Source: Spodoptera frugiperda (taxonomy: Eukaryota; Arthropoda; Insecta; Lepidoptera; Noctuidae). Taken from it: a stretch of 64,000 bases of DNA. This document shows positions 51,612 to 62,036 of this stretch, piece by piece (the first letter of the stretch is position 1; every line of letters starts with the position of its first letter). The stretch is taken from assembly GCF_023101765.2 (NCBI RefSeq), contig NC_064230.1:7440001-7504000 (forward strand), written 5' to 3'. The notes beneath the pieces are model-generated. The model did no database searches, was not told where the DNA came from, and saw only the letters and a list, made by a program, of their open reading frames with translations. A program made the translations under genes and the position numbers.

Positions 51612-51714
51612 ATATTTACATTACAAACATATTACTGTATACTTCTATATATACTAGCTACTCTCACTATTCGGCTCCTATAGATAGCCTTCCACGATAA
51701 ATGCAACGGATCTA

Positions 51715-51895
51715 GAATTGGAACTTAAAACGGGATATTTACCACGTTTTTCAATATGAGTATATATTCCATGATCACGGATAAACAGTTTACCCATGAT
51801 CATGGCGCTTGCAACAGTACCGAAATACATGGTAAATATCCCGTTTTAAATTCCAATTATAGTGTTAGTGACCATGTCAGTTTAAAAACATATAA
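51715..51895. mobile_element. MITE family S, short copy
   Basis: 'aaaacgggatatttaccacg' and 'catggtaaatatcccgtttt' are inverted arms. It ends 'gaccatgtcagtttaaaaac' as in the 14386 copy. Confidence 0.7.
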
Positions 51896-51939
51896 TGCAA
51901 CGGGTGTTTCTTCAAAAATCTTTAACAATTTTATTTAAG

Positions 51940-52175
51940 TCTTTCTGCCACACTCAGAGTAATTTAATGGTTACTTAAACCAGTCTTTAGCAATTGTTTT
52001 CGATTGTTAAGGACCGGGTTAAGGTTTCGGTGTTTTCATGTTTGTATCTACTGTAGATCCTAGCTTACAGGAGTTGCAGCGGTATGGGAGGTTGTGGCGG
52101 ACTTGTCCCTAAAAAAAAACAAATTGTTTTCGATACAAAATCGTCACTAAAGAATAATTTAAGTAATCGTAAGTG
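51940..52175. mobile_element. MITE family Z interrupted by a family P tail
   Basis: Left part 'tctgccacactcagagtaat' to 'ggaccgggttaagg'; then a P tail (52029-52122, 'ctactgtagatcctagctta'); then 'tgttttcgatacaaaatcgt'. The uninterrupted copy is at 54086-54207. Confidence 0.6.
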
Positions 52176-52189
52176 ACGCTTTTAACTTT

Positions 52190-52312
52190 TTGTGATTATT
52201 TTGAAGAATCACCCGACTATAAGAAAAAGAATTATCAAATTCAAACCAGTAGTTTTGGAGATTGGCGCGTTCAAACCAACGTCAGTTTTATAATATGTTT
52301 GTTAAAATGTGA
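52190..52312 (+). mobile_element. RTE-like tail fragment (family O2)
   Basis: 'caaattcaaaccagtagttt' to 'cagttttataatatg'. Confidence 0.5.
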
Positions 52313-52464
52313 TATTGTTATTTATACAATGCAGGTTTTGTTTTTAGTATATATAGCTAATTGTGACATGTATAGAAAAGAAATTTAATACAGTTTTAAC
52401 ACGCTTTTAGTAGGTCTACTTGTACCGAACTATGTAATAAAATCTAAGAATCTGAATTATACGC

Positions 52465-52563
52465 ACCTGTGACTCCTCTGGTGTTGCGGGTGTCCATGGG
52501 CGGCGCTGATCGCTTACCATCAGGTGACTCGTCTGCTCGTTTGCCACCTATTCCATAAAAAAG
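52465..52563 (+). mobile_element. LINE 3' UTR tail, isolated
   Basis: 'cgcacctgtgactcctctgg' to 'ttgccacctattccataaaa'. The sequence is the same as after the ORF ends at 37736 and 44960, and homologous to the SINE A tail. Confidence 0.7.
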
Positions 52564-53149
52564 CGTGTTTATAGGTTTTTTTATGAATATTATATCACAA
52601 TTACCTATATATAATATTTCGTGTTAGTTTTTAGAAATGTAATACTGTTTATAATGGATGATTCGTTAGCAAAGGTTAAGCAGACGCTGTCGAGGTTTGG
52701 AAATTGATTGGTGGGTGTTTTTAGTTGAAAATTTTCATTTTCTTACTGGTCAAGTATAAAAACAAAAGATTTTTATAGAGAAGTATTCAGTTTACACCCT
52801 GTTTACAGCATGTTTAAAATTTTAACATTTGTGTACCTTTTACCGAGGCTTAGAAAAAGATGGGTGTGCAATTTAAATTAACATTCATCCAATATAAATA
52901 AGTATGAGACTGCCTGTATGTCGGTAAGGAAAGGAGGGAAGAAAGAAAGATAGTAATGGATAAAGAATACTATTAAATAAAAACAATGTGTAGTGTTTTC
53001 TAGGTCACGGACATTTTGTATTTTTCTTACATTTTTTCAAAATAAAAAACTAAAAAACAAGTAATATTTGATAATAAAATATTTGATAAATGGTAATACT
53101 ACTACGTCTCCCTTCGTCAATGTTGCGTGTGTTTGTTTGTCAAAACTAG
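52564..53149. other. Intergenic AT-rich stretch, nothing recognised
   Basis: No gene or repeat assigned between the LINE tail and MITE G. Confidence 0.35.
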
Positions 53150-53213
53150 CTAAAGGTAAGTGTCCACATCGCACGCATCGTACGCATCGCACGCATTCCG
53201 TATGACGTCATCA

Positions 53214-53720
53214 GGGGCCTTAGTCTACTATTACAATTGTGTCAGAATGGTCGATCATTGAGCAGTGCAAGAGAGACGGAGCTATGTAGGTTGTATAGCT
53301 CCGTCCCTCTCGATCATTAAGCAGTGCAAGAGGGACGGAGTTATACAACCTACATAGCTCCGTCCCTCTCGATCATTAAACAGTGCAAGAGGGACGGAGC
53401 TATGTAGGTTGTATATCTCCGTCCCTCTCGATCATTAAGCAGTGCAAGAGGGACGGAGCTATGTAGGTTGTAAAGCTCCGTCCCTCTCGATCATTGAGCA
53501 GTGCAAGAGGGACGGAGCTATATAGGTTGTATAGCTCCGTCCCTCTCGATCATTAAGCAGTGCAAGAGAGACGGAGCTATGTAGGTTGTATAGCTCCGTC
53601 CCTCTCGATCATTAAGCAGTGCAAGAGAGACGGAGCTATGTAGGTTGTATAGCTCCGTCCCTCTTGCACTGCTCAATGATCGACCATTCTGACACAATTG
53701 TAATAGCAGACTAAGGCCCC
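53214..53720. mobile_element. MITE family H carrying a hairpin array
   Basis: Long inverted arms start 'ggggccttagtctactatta' and end 'gtaatagcagactaaggccc'. Between the arms is the 59-bp tandem array. Only one base (A) appears duplicated at the insertion point. Confidence 0.7.
53253..53665. repeat. 59-bp tandem array of seven hairpin units
   Basis: 'gatcatt' starts at 53253, 53312, 53371, 53430, 53489, 53548 and 53607, exactly 59 bp apart. Each unit has GGGACGGAGCTAT and ATAGCTCCGTCCC as a stem around the loop 'gtaggttgt'. In the unit at 53312 the loop is reverse-complemented ('acaacctac'). Confidence 0.85.
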
Positions 53721-54085
53721 AGTACGCATCGCATGTAGACATTGCCGATGATGCGGTCCGTACGATGCGGATCAGTGGACGCAGTTGTATGAGTTTCTAT
53801 ACAAGACAAACTAAAATACGTTGCGTGCGATGCGGGCCTGTAGACGCTTACCTTAAGGGGGTAAAAAATATACTACATAATTTCATTATATTTAGCGCTT
53901 GTTTCAACACCTTCATATAAATAAGTATGTCTTGTTTATTGGCCATAACGACAATATTATCTGTTATTAAAAAAGTAGTCTATCGATGCGATTGTTATGT
54001 TTCGATCTCATAAAATATTTACCAACTTTTCTATTCTCAGTCGCTTCGGTGTGATACTTCAAGTTGTTTTTATTAGAAGTCTTAC

Positions 54086-54207
54086 TGCCATACTCAGAGT
54101 CATTTAATGCTTACTTAAACTATTCCTTAGTAACGATTTTGTATCGAAAATAATTGCTAAGGACTCGGTTAAGTAACCATTAAATGACTCTGAGTATGGC
54201 AGTTAGT
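54086..54207. mobile_element. MITE family Z, complete copy
   Basis: 'actgccatactcagagtcat' and 'atgactctgagtatggcagt' are perfect inverted ends. Inner arms continue with 'cttagtaacgattttgtatc'. Confidence 0.75.
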
Positions 54208-54340
54208 ACGAGTTTGTTTTACGTTTAACGAGATTGAAACGAGAGCGCGTTAGGCACTCTGATTGGTTGGTTTATTTCAGCTGGCCAATCGGAACGACGA
54301 ACGCGCTATCGTTTTGATTTAGCTAAATGAAAAACAAACT
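54205..54340. repeat. Family Q copy
   Basis: 'ttagtacgagtttgttttac' and 'ggcactctgattggttggtt'. A split piece resumes at 54541-54575 after MITE I. Confidence 0.6.
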
Positions 54341-54540
54341 AAAAATCACGGTTTACTCACGTACATTAATGGAGAGAAGCTCTACTAGTTTCGAGTCACA
54401 GAGGGACTCTTCATAATGAGCAGCGTGCGTAGACGACGACGTTGTACAGTCTATCTAACTAGTAGAGGTTTTCTCCGTTAATGTACCAGTGAGTAAACCG
54501 TGATTTTTAGTTAATTTAGTATGTCTCACGATAGTTATTA
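54338..54540. mobile_element. MITE family I, complete copy
   Basis: 'aaaaatcacggtttactcac' and 'gtgagtaaaccgtgattttt' are inverted. Inner arms 'ggagagaagctctactagtt' and 'aactagtagaggttttctcc'. It is inserted in family Q. Confidence 0.7.
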
Positions 54541-54767
54541 TAAAACAAATTCGTACTAAAGGTACATGTTACCCACTAGCGCGTTGACAAACAAACAAAC
54601 GTAACGTTTTTATAATATAATAGTTATAATGCTATCAATATTTTTATATTATCGTAGTTTTTAAGTCACTTCTGCTGTTGCCTATTTCTCTTATTGGGTT
54701 TGAAGATATTTTCGATGCGTTTTACTAAAGAAAGCTTTTGTCAAAGAAAAATGTAGGTATCTAAATT

Positions 54768-54985
<218 letters not shown>

Positions 54986-55284
54986 AAAAATGTACCTTAT
55001 TTGCAGTGCAATACATGCTAATCTTGAATATCTTCGAATTCAATAATTTTTAATTTTTACTCTATTCTAGTTTTTATTATGCACTAAGCATAATACGTCA
55101 TAGCATTCGCCATGTATTTCATATTTAAAAAAAATGCACGTCATTTGTCTCTGTGATTTATAAAAAAAAATGCTATTTATTGTCTATGCGTCGGTGTTGC
55201 CAGGTTTATAAAAGATGTTTTCTACCAAGATTAATGGCACTCGCTTGTATGGGTTGGATATGATATTTGGCAATACTTCTCCCA

Positions 55285-55625
55285 TCTCCTTTAATCCCTA
55301 AAAGGCCAGCAAGGCACTTGTAAGTCCTCTAGTGTTGTGGGCTTACATAGGTGGCGTTAATTGCTTACCATCAGAACCTTTAGTCATCGAAACGAGAGCA
55401 CATTTCCATGCTCTGATTGGTTGCTTTATTCGAACCGGCAAATAAGAAAGCCGAATGCGCTCTCGTTCCGATTACTTTAAACGTTAAGTAAACTCGTACT
55501 AAAGGTTCTGATGGTAAGCAATTAGCGCCGCCTATGTATACCCACAACACTAGAGGACAAACTCATACTAAGGGTACAGGTGATCCGTCTACTCGTTTGC
55601 CGACCTCTTACGATATCTCCTTACA
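55285..55625. repeat. Inverted LINE-tail duplication around a family Q copy
   Basis: 'ttgcttaccatcagaacctt' (left arm end, about 55360-55383) is mirrored by 'aaggttctgatggtaagcaa' (from about 55500). The arms extend about 70 bp through 'ctagtgttgtggg'. Family Q lies between them. Confidence 0.6.
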
Positions 55626-55911
55626 TCAAATATCATATCCAAACCATATATTATATATTTGTTTCATTATAATATTAAAGGAATTTTAGTTTAATTATAG
55701 AGAGTGAATAAGAAATATGTTCTTTTTGTTTCTTTCTCTGTCTTTCGTAGAAGAATTGGCTAGATTTGTGTTCTGTACACTTATATGTTCTTGTGGTCTG
55801 TTATTGAATGTTGCATTTGTAATTTAAATTGGCTCTTTTATTGATAGATCATCATCAGTCGGAAGACGTCCAGTGTTAAATAAAGGCCTCCTTAGTCCTT
55901 TAGATAACTTA

Positions 55912-55990
55912 GGAAGCATGGGTTCTCTTGTGTCGTGTGTATGTTTATATAAATATGTTCACATACACGCTCACATAACAGACTTGGGTA
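55912..55990 (-). mobile_element. SINE family D fragment, minus
   Basis: 'ttctcttgtgtcgtgtgtat' and 'gttcacatacacgctcacat'. Confidence 0.5.
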
Positions 55991-56164
55991 TAAAAAACGG
56001 AGCTACTAGCATTTTGTTAATTGTATGTTGTTTGAAAGACAATTTAATTACCTTTAATGAGAGTATTTCTCTATAGGGGTTCTTTAAGACGAAAAAGAAG
56101 TCAGTGGCTCCGATTCTTTGCTCCCAAATGTATTTGTAGATCACACAAAGAGTTGTTCCGTGTG

Positions 56165-56345
56165 ATTACTTGTCGGTTGACGTGACGCAACGTGGCAACG
56201 TGTAGCGGATTAGATCTCCGCACGGAGAACTATACTTTGTGTGATCCACAAATTGTTGTTTCGGGTCTGGGTGTCATGTGTATGTGAACTTGTATGTTTG
56301 TAAACGCACACACGACACAGGAGACAATCCTAGTGTGGGGTACAA
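56165..56345 (+). mobile_element. SINE family D, plus, diverged head
   Basis: 'ggcaacgtgtagcggattag' and 'tgtgtgatccacaaattgtt'-type body to 'gacaatcctagtgtggggta'. Confidence 0.65.
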
Positions 56346-56645
56346 TATGATCCGTGCAGTAGTTTATACATGTTGGTAATTTATTTTTTACCCAATGGTA
56401 GGAATGGTAGTTTTTTTTTATCATATTATTGATGATTTAAAAGCTCAAGTTTAAGTTATAAATGCAACTTTCAATGTCGACTACTTTATTTTACTTTACT
56501 CACACAATTTGTAAATATAATATATGTTATGTCATTTTAATCATTTCTTGTAAGGCGCTTACAATATAAGGATATATGCATTTTTATTAAATTGTGTTGT
56601 TTTATTTCTTAGTTTTGGTAGTTTTCCCTTAGTATAATATACTAT

Positions 56646-56835
56646 GACTGCACGGTTGGTGCGGTGGCTAGGCAACTGGCTGCCGCACAACGTGTAGCGG
56701 GTTCGATTCCCGCACGCAGCAACTCTGTGTGATCCACAAATTGTTGTTTCGGGTGTGGGTGTCATGTGCATGTGAACTTGTATGTTTGTAAACGCACACC
56801 ACTGTACAGGAGAAAATCCAAACGTGGTGCAACGT
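56646..56835 (+). mobile_element. tRNA-derived SINE family D, plus, best-preserved head
   Basis: The head 'gcacggttggtgcggtggct' contains an A-box-like part, and 'gcgggttcgattcccgcacg' is an excellent B box (GGTTCGATTCC). It is followed by the family D body. It is not a functional tRNA: no acceptor stem closes it. Confidence 0.75.
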
Positions 56836-56989
56836 TTAAAAAAAGCTATTACTATACGATGACTATACCAAAATAGGGTATTTGGTCTGTCAACAGAGTG
56901 CCAAGCACAAATAACTATCGCATTCGTAAAGTAATCTTATCGAGACAATGAAACGTCATGAGACATTAAATTACACTGTAAAACTCTGT

Positions 56990-57165
56990 GTGACAGCAGT
57001 TCCATCACCATCATATTGATGGTCGGCAGGCCAGAACTGTGCGCTTTTCACAAAACTCTCGGCCTCATACAGCAAAACTGTGGAATGAGCTGTCGGCGGT
57101 ATTTCCGACCATCATCATCATCATTATCATCAGCCGAGAGACGTCTATTGCTGAACAAAGGCCTC
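56990..57165 (+). pseudogene. LINE ORF2 C-terminal fragment, damaged
   Basis: 'cagcaaaactgtggaatgag' and 'gtcggcggtatttccgacc' match the 37626 and 44846 stubs. It is followed by a (CAT)n-like run and 'gctgaacaaaggcctcccct'. Confidence 0.6.
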
Positions 57166-57401
57166 CCCTTAGTCCATTATACGACCATTAATCCATCAGA
57201 AAAGAGCGTCAACATAAAAACCTTATTGCAAAATGACAGCTTAATTTTTTACAGCGGCAACATTCATTAAACTGTCAATGTCACAAAACGAAACGTCAAA
57301 TTAAGCAACGCCGCCGTTTTCAAAACGATTTTGGTACCGAGTTGTTTTTTTATCGAAATTTTATTGTAACAAACAAATTTAGTGGTTGGCAGGACGGCAA
57401 T

Positions 57402-57506
57402 ATGTCTTGGAAAATGATAGTTTTTCTCACAACTGTGTTACATCTGTTAATTATCAGTATAATCGTCTCGTATGCCACTTATCATCTTACTGAAATTTCA
57501 ATGTGA
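57402..57506 (+). CDS. Candidate 34-aa single-pass membrane microprotein
   Basis: ATG with A at -3 opens a frame of 34 codons to TGA. It is almost all one hydrophobic helix (MIVFLTTVLHLLIISIIVSY, residues 5-24), after a short MSWK start and before a polar tail (ATYHLTEISM). The surrounding 57290-57545 is not recognised repeat and looks leader-like ('aacgccgccgttttc'). A donor-like CAA|GTAGGT follows at about 57536. It may be a short gene, an upstream ORF or chance. I do not recognise it. Confidence 0.25.
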   Translation: MSWKMIVFLTTVLHLLIISIIVSYATYHLTEISM

Positions 57507-57689
57507 TTCTTTGGAAGCTGAGCGTCTTAGACAAGTAGGTATAACGTATATTTCGCCATAGCTATTATTGGAAGTGAGTGTAACAGCTCACACATAGGAT
57601 CCACTTAGGTCTAAGTCAAATTTTCGTGGTTCCTTGACGACTGGGCTTTTCCAAGTTGTGCAGTATCTTTTGTACCTTAAGACTTAAGT

Positions 57690-57993
57690 CGTGCAGCATT
57701 AAATTCACCGAGGGAAGTGGAAACAATTGTTTTCTTTGACGGATCACCTGATGGTAAGCAATCGTCGCCGCCCATGGACACCCGAAATACCAGGGGCGTT
57801 ACAAGTGCGTTGCCGGCCTTTTAGGGTTTAGGGAATCGAAGTTTGGGAAGATTGGGAAAGGGGTAGTTGAGCCTCCAGTAACCACACTCACACAACGCAA
57901 GCGTTGTTCACGTCTGTTTTCGGTGAGGCCGTAGTATCTCTCCAGACGAGCAGGCACATCCGTGCTGAAGCATGGCTCTCTCACACTTCAATA
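57690..57993 (-). mobile_element. SINE family A, minus, beside a family P scrap
   Basis: The P scrap is at 57690-57735 ('ttaaattcaccgagggaagt'). SINE A runs from 'gatcacctgatggtaagcaa' to 'gaagcatggctctctcacac'. Confidence 0.7.
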
Positions 57994-58640
57994 TAAAGAT
58001 TAGAGACCTTTCTGTCCCGGTATTTAATAAATTAGCCAGTTATAAATGCCAAGAAAGAAAACTACATTTTTGCGCTGAGAGAGGCAATTTAAACTAATAC
58101 ATTTGTCTCGAAGAAGTATACAGAAACTGCAGCCAACAGCATTTTGCTTTGAAATAAATGTATTTGTTTACGTTTGATTTTAGATATTTCCATCTGGCAA
58201 ACTTCAAGTGAACAATCGGGGGTAATTACTGTAAGTAATTATTCTTATTTTCTATTCCTATCAATAATTGGTACTGTGGTATTGCTACCTAATAGATAAT
58301 TATGTTGTAATAGTTTAGAGTAATATTTAAGTAAAAGTCTATGCAGCTAAAACCGCACAGAATGATACTGATATCAGCATAAAATACAAATATATTAGGT
58401 TTTTACATTGATTATTTTGATTTTTAAATGAAATCCTGTAGTGATTGTGTTATAGTGCTTAAAAAAGATATGATATCAAGTAATTTTAGTCTTGATTCAT
58501 TTTTATTTTATAGATAAAATCACTTAATTAGGGCATTTCACAAACGATCAAATAAAGTAAATTAATTATTGGTTTTAAAGCCATAAACAAAAAAATATAG
58601 CATTATACGTTGCACTGAGCGCAACAAAACGCAAAACCAT
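57994..58640. other. Intergenic AT-rich stretch before LSM12
   Basis: No gene or repeat recognised. Confidence 0.35.
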
Positions 58641-58649
58641 AAACTTCAA

Positions 58650-58808
58650 AATAAAACAATGTGATAATCTGTAGTCTGCACCTGTCAAAGTTTCAATGGC
58701 GGACGTCCTCATATTCTGATCGCAACAAACATATTTATCACGTTTTTAACCAACTTTAACGCTACATGAATATATATTCCACCGTAAAAACAACATAAAC
58801 GGTGAACA
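58650..58808 (+). promoter_or_regulatory. LSM12: Probable LSM12 promoter and leader with YY1-like motif
   Basis: 'caATGGCGGac' at 58694-58704 resembles the YY1/Pho element found near start sites of housekeeping genes. If it is transcribed, its ATG opens a 7-codon upstream ORF ending at 58719. No TATA box is seen. Confidence 0.4.
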
Positions 58809-59111
58809 ATGTCCACTGTGGTGTCGGACTGTTTCACAATCGGCAGTATAGTTGCGACGCGGACGTGTTACAATGAAAATATTGAGGGAGAAGTTCTAGC
58901 TTTTGATCCTCAAACTAAGATGCTTATACTCAAATGTCCGTCTTCGAGCGGTAATCCTAAGCGTCACGACGTAAATATTGTGAATCTATCGTTGGTTAGT
59001 GATGTCCAAATCAAGAAAGAAGTGACCACGGCGCCCGAACCCCCACAATCTCTCAACTTGCACAGATTAAACACACGAGTCCGCAATTCAATAGAGAATA
59101 AGAGAAGATTA
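58809..59111 (+). CDS. LSM12: LSM12 homologue, coding exon 1 of 3
   Basis: Encodes residues 1-101 of a 189-aa LSM12 protein (human 195 aa). LSM12 pairs an N-terminal LSm fold with a C-terminal anticodon-binding-like domain. It partners ATXN2 in translational control (including period translation in flies) and is reported as an NAADP-binding protein in mammals. Seen here: FTIGSIVATRTC at 10-21, IEGEVLAFDPQTKMLILKCP at 25-44, and SSSGNPKRHDVNIVNLSLVSD, all matching the LSm part block by block. SLNLHRLNTRVRNSIENKRR then leads into the second domain. The start has CAAT before ATG. The donor TTA|GTGAGT is at 59112, phase 0. Confidence 0.94.
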
Positions 59112-59475
59112 GTGAGTATACAACCTCCTTTTTTGAATACAGAACATTCTTTTTTTAATTTCCGCGGTCTTTTCTTCATTATGGTGGTATTTGGATGATG
59201 AAATCTCTTTGCATTTGTTTGGCCTAATTATTAGACTTTCGTTCAACTTTTTACTTCTTATTGCATGTAAAATACTGAAGCTTATAACTGTTATCAGTAA
59301 TGTGTTGTTGAATGCCCATATTTGTGTTTAAAAACTAGTTTTAAGCTAGACTTTCTCTTTCAAAACATTTTTTTTTTGTATGAACTAAGTAGCCTATTTC
59401 AGGATGTTTGATAACTCTATTTATTATGATCTTTCTTTTCTAATATAAAAGAATGGTTTTAGTCCTTTCTCATAC
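59112..59475 (+). other. LSM12 intron 1, first part
   Basis: AT-rich with no repeat recognised. The open frame reading on to 59198 is intron read-through, since the GTGAGT donor lies at 59112. Confidence 0.5.
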
Positions 59476-59484
59476 AATTTTCTC

Positions 59485-59595
59485 ATTAAGTCTGAGTAAT
59501 TTAATGGTTACTTAACTCTGTCCTTAGCAATTGTTTTCGGAACAAAATCGTTACTAAGTAATCATTAAAATATGTCTCTGAGTACGGCAGTTTGC
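59485..59595. mobile_element. MITE family Z, diverged copy
   Basis: 'taatttaatggttacttaac' and 'gtctctgagtacggcagt'. Confidence 0.6.
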
Positions 59596-59745
59596 CAGAT
59601 TCGTTAAGTCAGTATTTTATCTGTAGCAAACCTACTAGGTGTGATACCGTATTCATAATTCAATATTTGTTATTAGATTTTTGGAGCTTGTAACAACAAT
59701 AGATATTGGTCTATGTCAGAAAGTATGTTAAGTAATCAATACAAC

Positions 59746-59850
59746 TTGACTACACTGCCTGGTGCAATAGTTGGGCAAATGGCTGCTGCGCAATGACTGT
59801 GTAGAGGGCTCGATTGACAGTCAACTCTGTGTGATATAGGCTCGAATAAA
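59746..59850 (+). mobile_element. SINE family D head, degenerate
   Basis: 'ctacactgcctggtgcaata' and 'gagggctcgattgacagtca' keep traces of A and B boxes. A family Q piece follows at 59850-59910. Confidence 0.5.
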
Positions 59851-60276
59851 ACAACTAATCAGAGCACCAAACACACTTTCATTAAATGTAAAACAAATTC
59901 ATACTAAGGCCGTGGTTCCACTAACGCGGAGCAAGATGGAGAGGAATTTAGCAGTGCACGAATTAACCAATCACTATACTCGAAATTTTTTCCATTAAAG
60001 AGGAGCAAAGGTTTCGAGCATAGTGATTCAGGGTACTGTGTTCAGCAATGGATGTCTTATGGGCTGATAATAGTTACACTGATATTATAGCTGCTGACTA
60101 GAGTCATAGGATACTTTATTGATTAAAATTAAAATACGTTTTACTCCCATAATATATTAATGGAGAAACCGTTCGATCGCGTTTAATCGACCATTAGTCC
60201 AGTCGATCGTGGGATATATAAATAAATAGTCCATATTGCGCAACGTAATTACTAACTACTACAGCGTCATCCTATA

Positions 60277-60691
<415 letters not shown>

Positions 60692-61011
60692 TCATTATTC
60701 AATCACTGTTCCGTCACAGTATTTATTCTTACCTAAGATTCTCTATTCTACACAGTAAGTCTTTTGCTAAGACTGTTCAGTAAAAAATATTTTATGATTG
60801 TGACTATGCTGTTTCATTTAAGATTTCAAGAAGTATGTAAGTGGTAGATCGCACAGGGTTTCGTTAGTAAACAGTAGATCTTATGTCTAATCAAGTTGGC
60901 CACCCCTGCGCTAGGTAGTCCGCAGCTCCGTATACTTTTTATCCTACGGGAACGCGTTCAAAGCCACTGCCAGAAGCTATTGTTTATTAAAATTAACATC
61001 TTCCGTTGCAG

Positions 61012-61149
61012 GTGTCAGCATTATCAGCATGTCTGGACCCGGAGGGCCAGCGGCTGTTCATGGCGATTGCACGAGTCATCGACGACGTCTCCTGGGCTGG
61101 GCAGAACATCCGGGTCTACAATGAAGTTATAATCACTCCTCCTTACAAG
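61012..61149 (+). CDS. LSM12: LSM12 homologue, coding exon 2 of 3
   Basis: The acceptor TTGCAG ends at 61011 and the donor AAG|GTATTT is at 61150. It encodes residues 102-147 and keeps phase 0. VSALSACLDPEGQRLFMAIA and DDVSWAGQNIRV, then VYNEVIITPPYK, match the human SLEGQQLF, KWQEKNIVV and EEVVITPPYQ blocks of the anticodon-binding-like domain. Confidence 0.94.
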
Positions 61150-61227
61150 GTATTTGACATAACATAATTGACTGTAATGTTATTTATAACAGAGAAATTA
61201 GCAAAGAAACAACTACCACGACACAAG

Positions 61228-61335
61228 ACAATCCTAAACTCTGTGCTGCTACTACTGAGAAATTTTTGTAAATCTGAAAAAAGCCTAATAATATTTTGCC
61301 CGACCCAAACCCAAAACCCTTTGTCGGACAGAGGG
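61228..61335 (-). mobile_element. SINE family C fragment, minus
   Basis: 'gctactactgagaaattttt' to 'aaaaccctttgtcggacag'. Confidence 0.6.
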
Positions 61336-61375
61336 AGTGGCTAGTCTTACATAAATTGATTTTATTACTATGGTT

Positions 61376-61630
61376 AAGTGTGGGAGAGCTATGCTTCCGC
61401 ACTGCTGGGCCGGCTCGACCGCAGTGATACCACAGCCTCACAGAAAACCGACGTGAAACAACGCTTGCGCTTGATTCTGGTATTTGCACGGAGTCTGGTA
61501 TTGTACCCAGTATGTGGCAATAGACATCATCATAGACATGGGACTTGTAACACAAATGGGTGTACATTGTATAGCGGCATTACGTGCCGTAATGTGCACC
61601 TCTGCCTACCCCTTCGGGGATAAAAGACGT
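61376..61630 (+). mobile_element. SINE A head fused to SINE C tail
   Basis: A head and middle at 61376-61469 ('gtgtgggagagctatgcttc'), then directly C body and tail ('tgcacggagtctggtattgt', 'gcctaccccttcggggataa') to 61630. It ends 45 bp before LSM12 exon 3. Confidence 0.65.
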
Positions 61631-61675
61631 TGCATATATACTAATTAATACTAAAACAAACCCCATCTCTTTCAG

Positions 61676-61804
61676 GTTGACAACGTAATAGGCGAAAAAG
61701 ACTCTAAACCATATAATTACATAAAGAAATTCGTGGAACGACATTGGCGCGATCACCGTGATTACCGCGATCATACAGCGCCCAACTCAAGCCAGCATCA
61801 GTAA
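61676..61804 (+). CDS. LSM12: LSM12 homologue, coding exon 3 of 3 (stop TAA)
   Basis: The acceptor TTTCAG ends at 61675. It encodes residues 148-189: VDNVIGEKDSKPYNYIKKFV then ERHWRDHRDYRDH and a Ser/Gln-rich tail, with TAA at 61802-61804. It matches the human VRKIVEKHFRD region. The tail is shorter than in human LSM12, as is common in insects. Confidence 0.93.
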   Translation, partial: VDNVIGEKDSKPYNYIKKFVERHWRDHRDYRDHTAPNSSQHQ

Positions 61805-61912
61805 CACTATATAATATATTACTATTATACATACATATATATATCTTATATATATATCTATATAACTCATATATAAAGACGCTGTTTTTGAAATTCATAA
61901 GTCAAAAAAGTC
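61805..61912 (+). repeat. LSM12: LSM12 3' UTR with TA-rich run
   Basis: 61812-61875 is an imperfect 'atatatat' run. It probably lies within the 3' UTR. Confidence 0.5.
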
Positions 61913-61986
61913 AAGAGTTAAAATTATTTATGTCAAATAGACCAGGCAATTTTGAACGTCAAAGCAAATATAATAATATTAATAAC
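61913..61986 (+). repeat. Interspersed repeat also at 31916
   Basis: 'atttatgtcaaatagaccag' and 'gaacgtcaaagcaaatataa' match 31916-31986 in reverse. Confidence 0.6.
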
Positions 61987-62025
61987 GTCTGTCTGTCGGT
62001 CAGTACTCTAGTGAAAAAATTGTGA

Positions 62026-62031
62026 AATAAA
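62026..62031 (+). terminator. LSM12: Candidate LSM12 polyadenylation signal AATAAA
   Basis: First canonical AATAAA after the LSM12 stop codon, 222 bp downstream, just before a retroelement tail. Confidence 0.5.
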
Positions 62032-62036
62032 AATTA

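Larger units (their letters stand above)
53150..53858. mobile_element. MITE family G with MITE H inserted
   Basis: G ends ('aaaggtaagtgtccacatcg' and 'tgtagacgcttaccttaagg') flank an H element at 53214-53720. The break is in 'gacgtcatca|gtacgcatcg', which is uninterrupted in the other G copies. Confidence 0.75.

Noticed and set aside
53253..53665. CRISPR-like array
   Set aside because: The units are contiguous 59-bp tandem copies with no variable spacers, in a eukaryotic MITE.
56646..56720. Possible tRNA gene
   Set aside because: The B box is excellent, but the arms do not close into an acceptor stem and a SINE body follows.
59112..59198. Continuation of the LSM12 exon 1 frame to a stop at 59196
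   Set aside because: A GTGAGT donor at 59112 and two further exons matching LSM12 show that this is intron read-through. The extra residues do not match the family.
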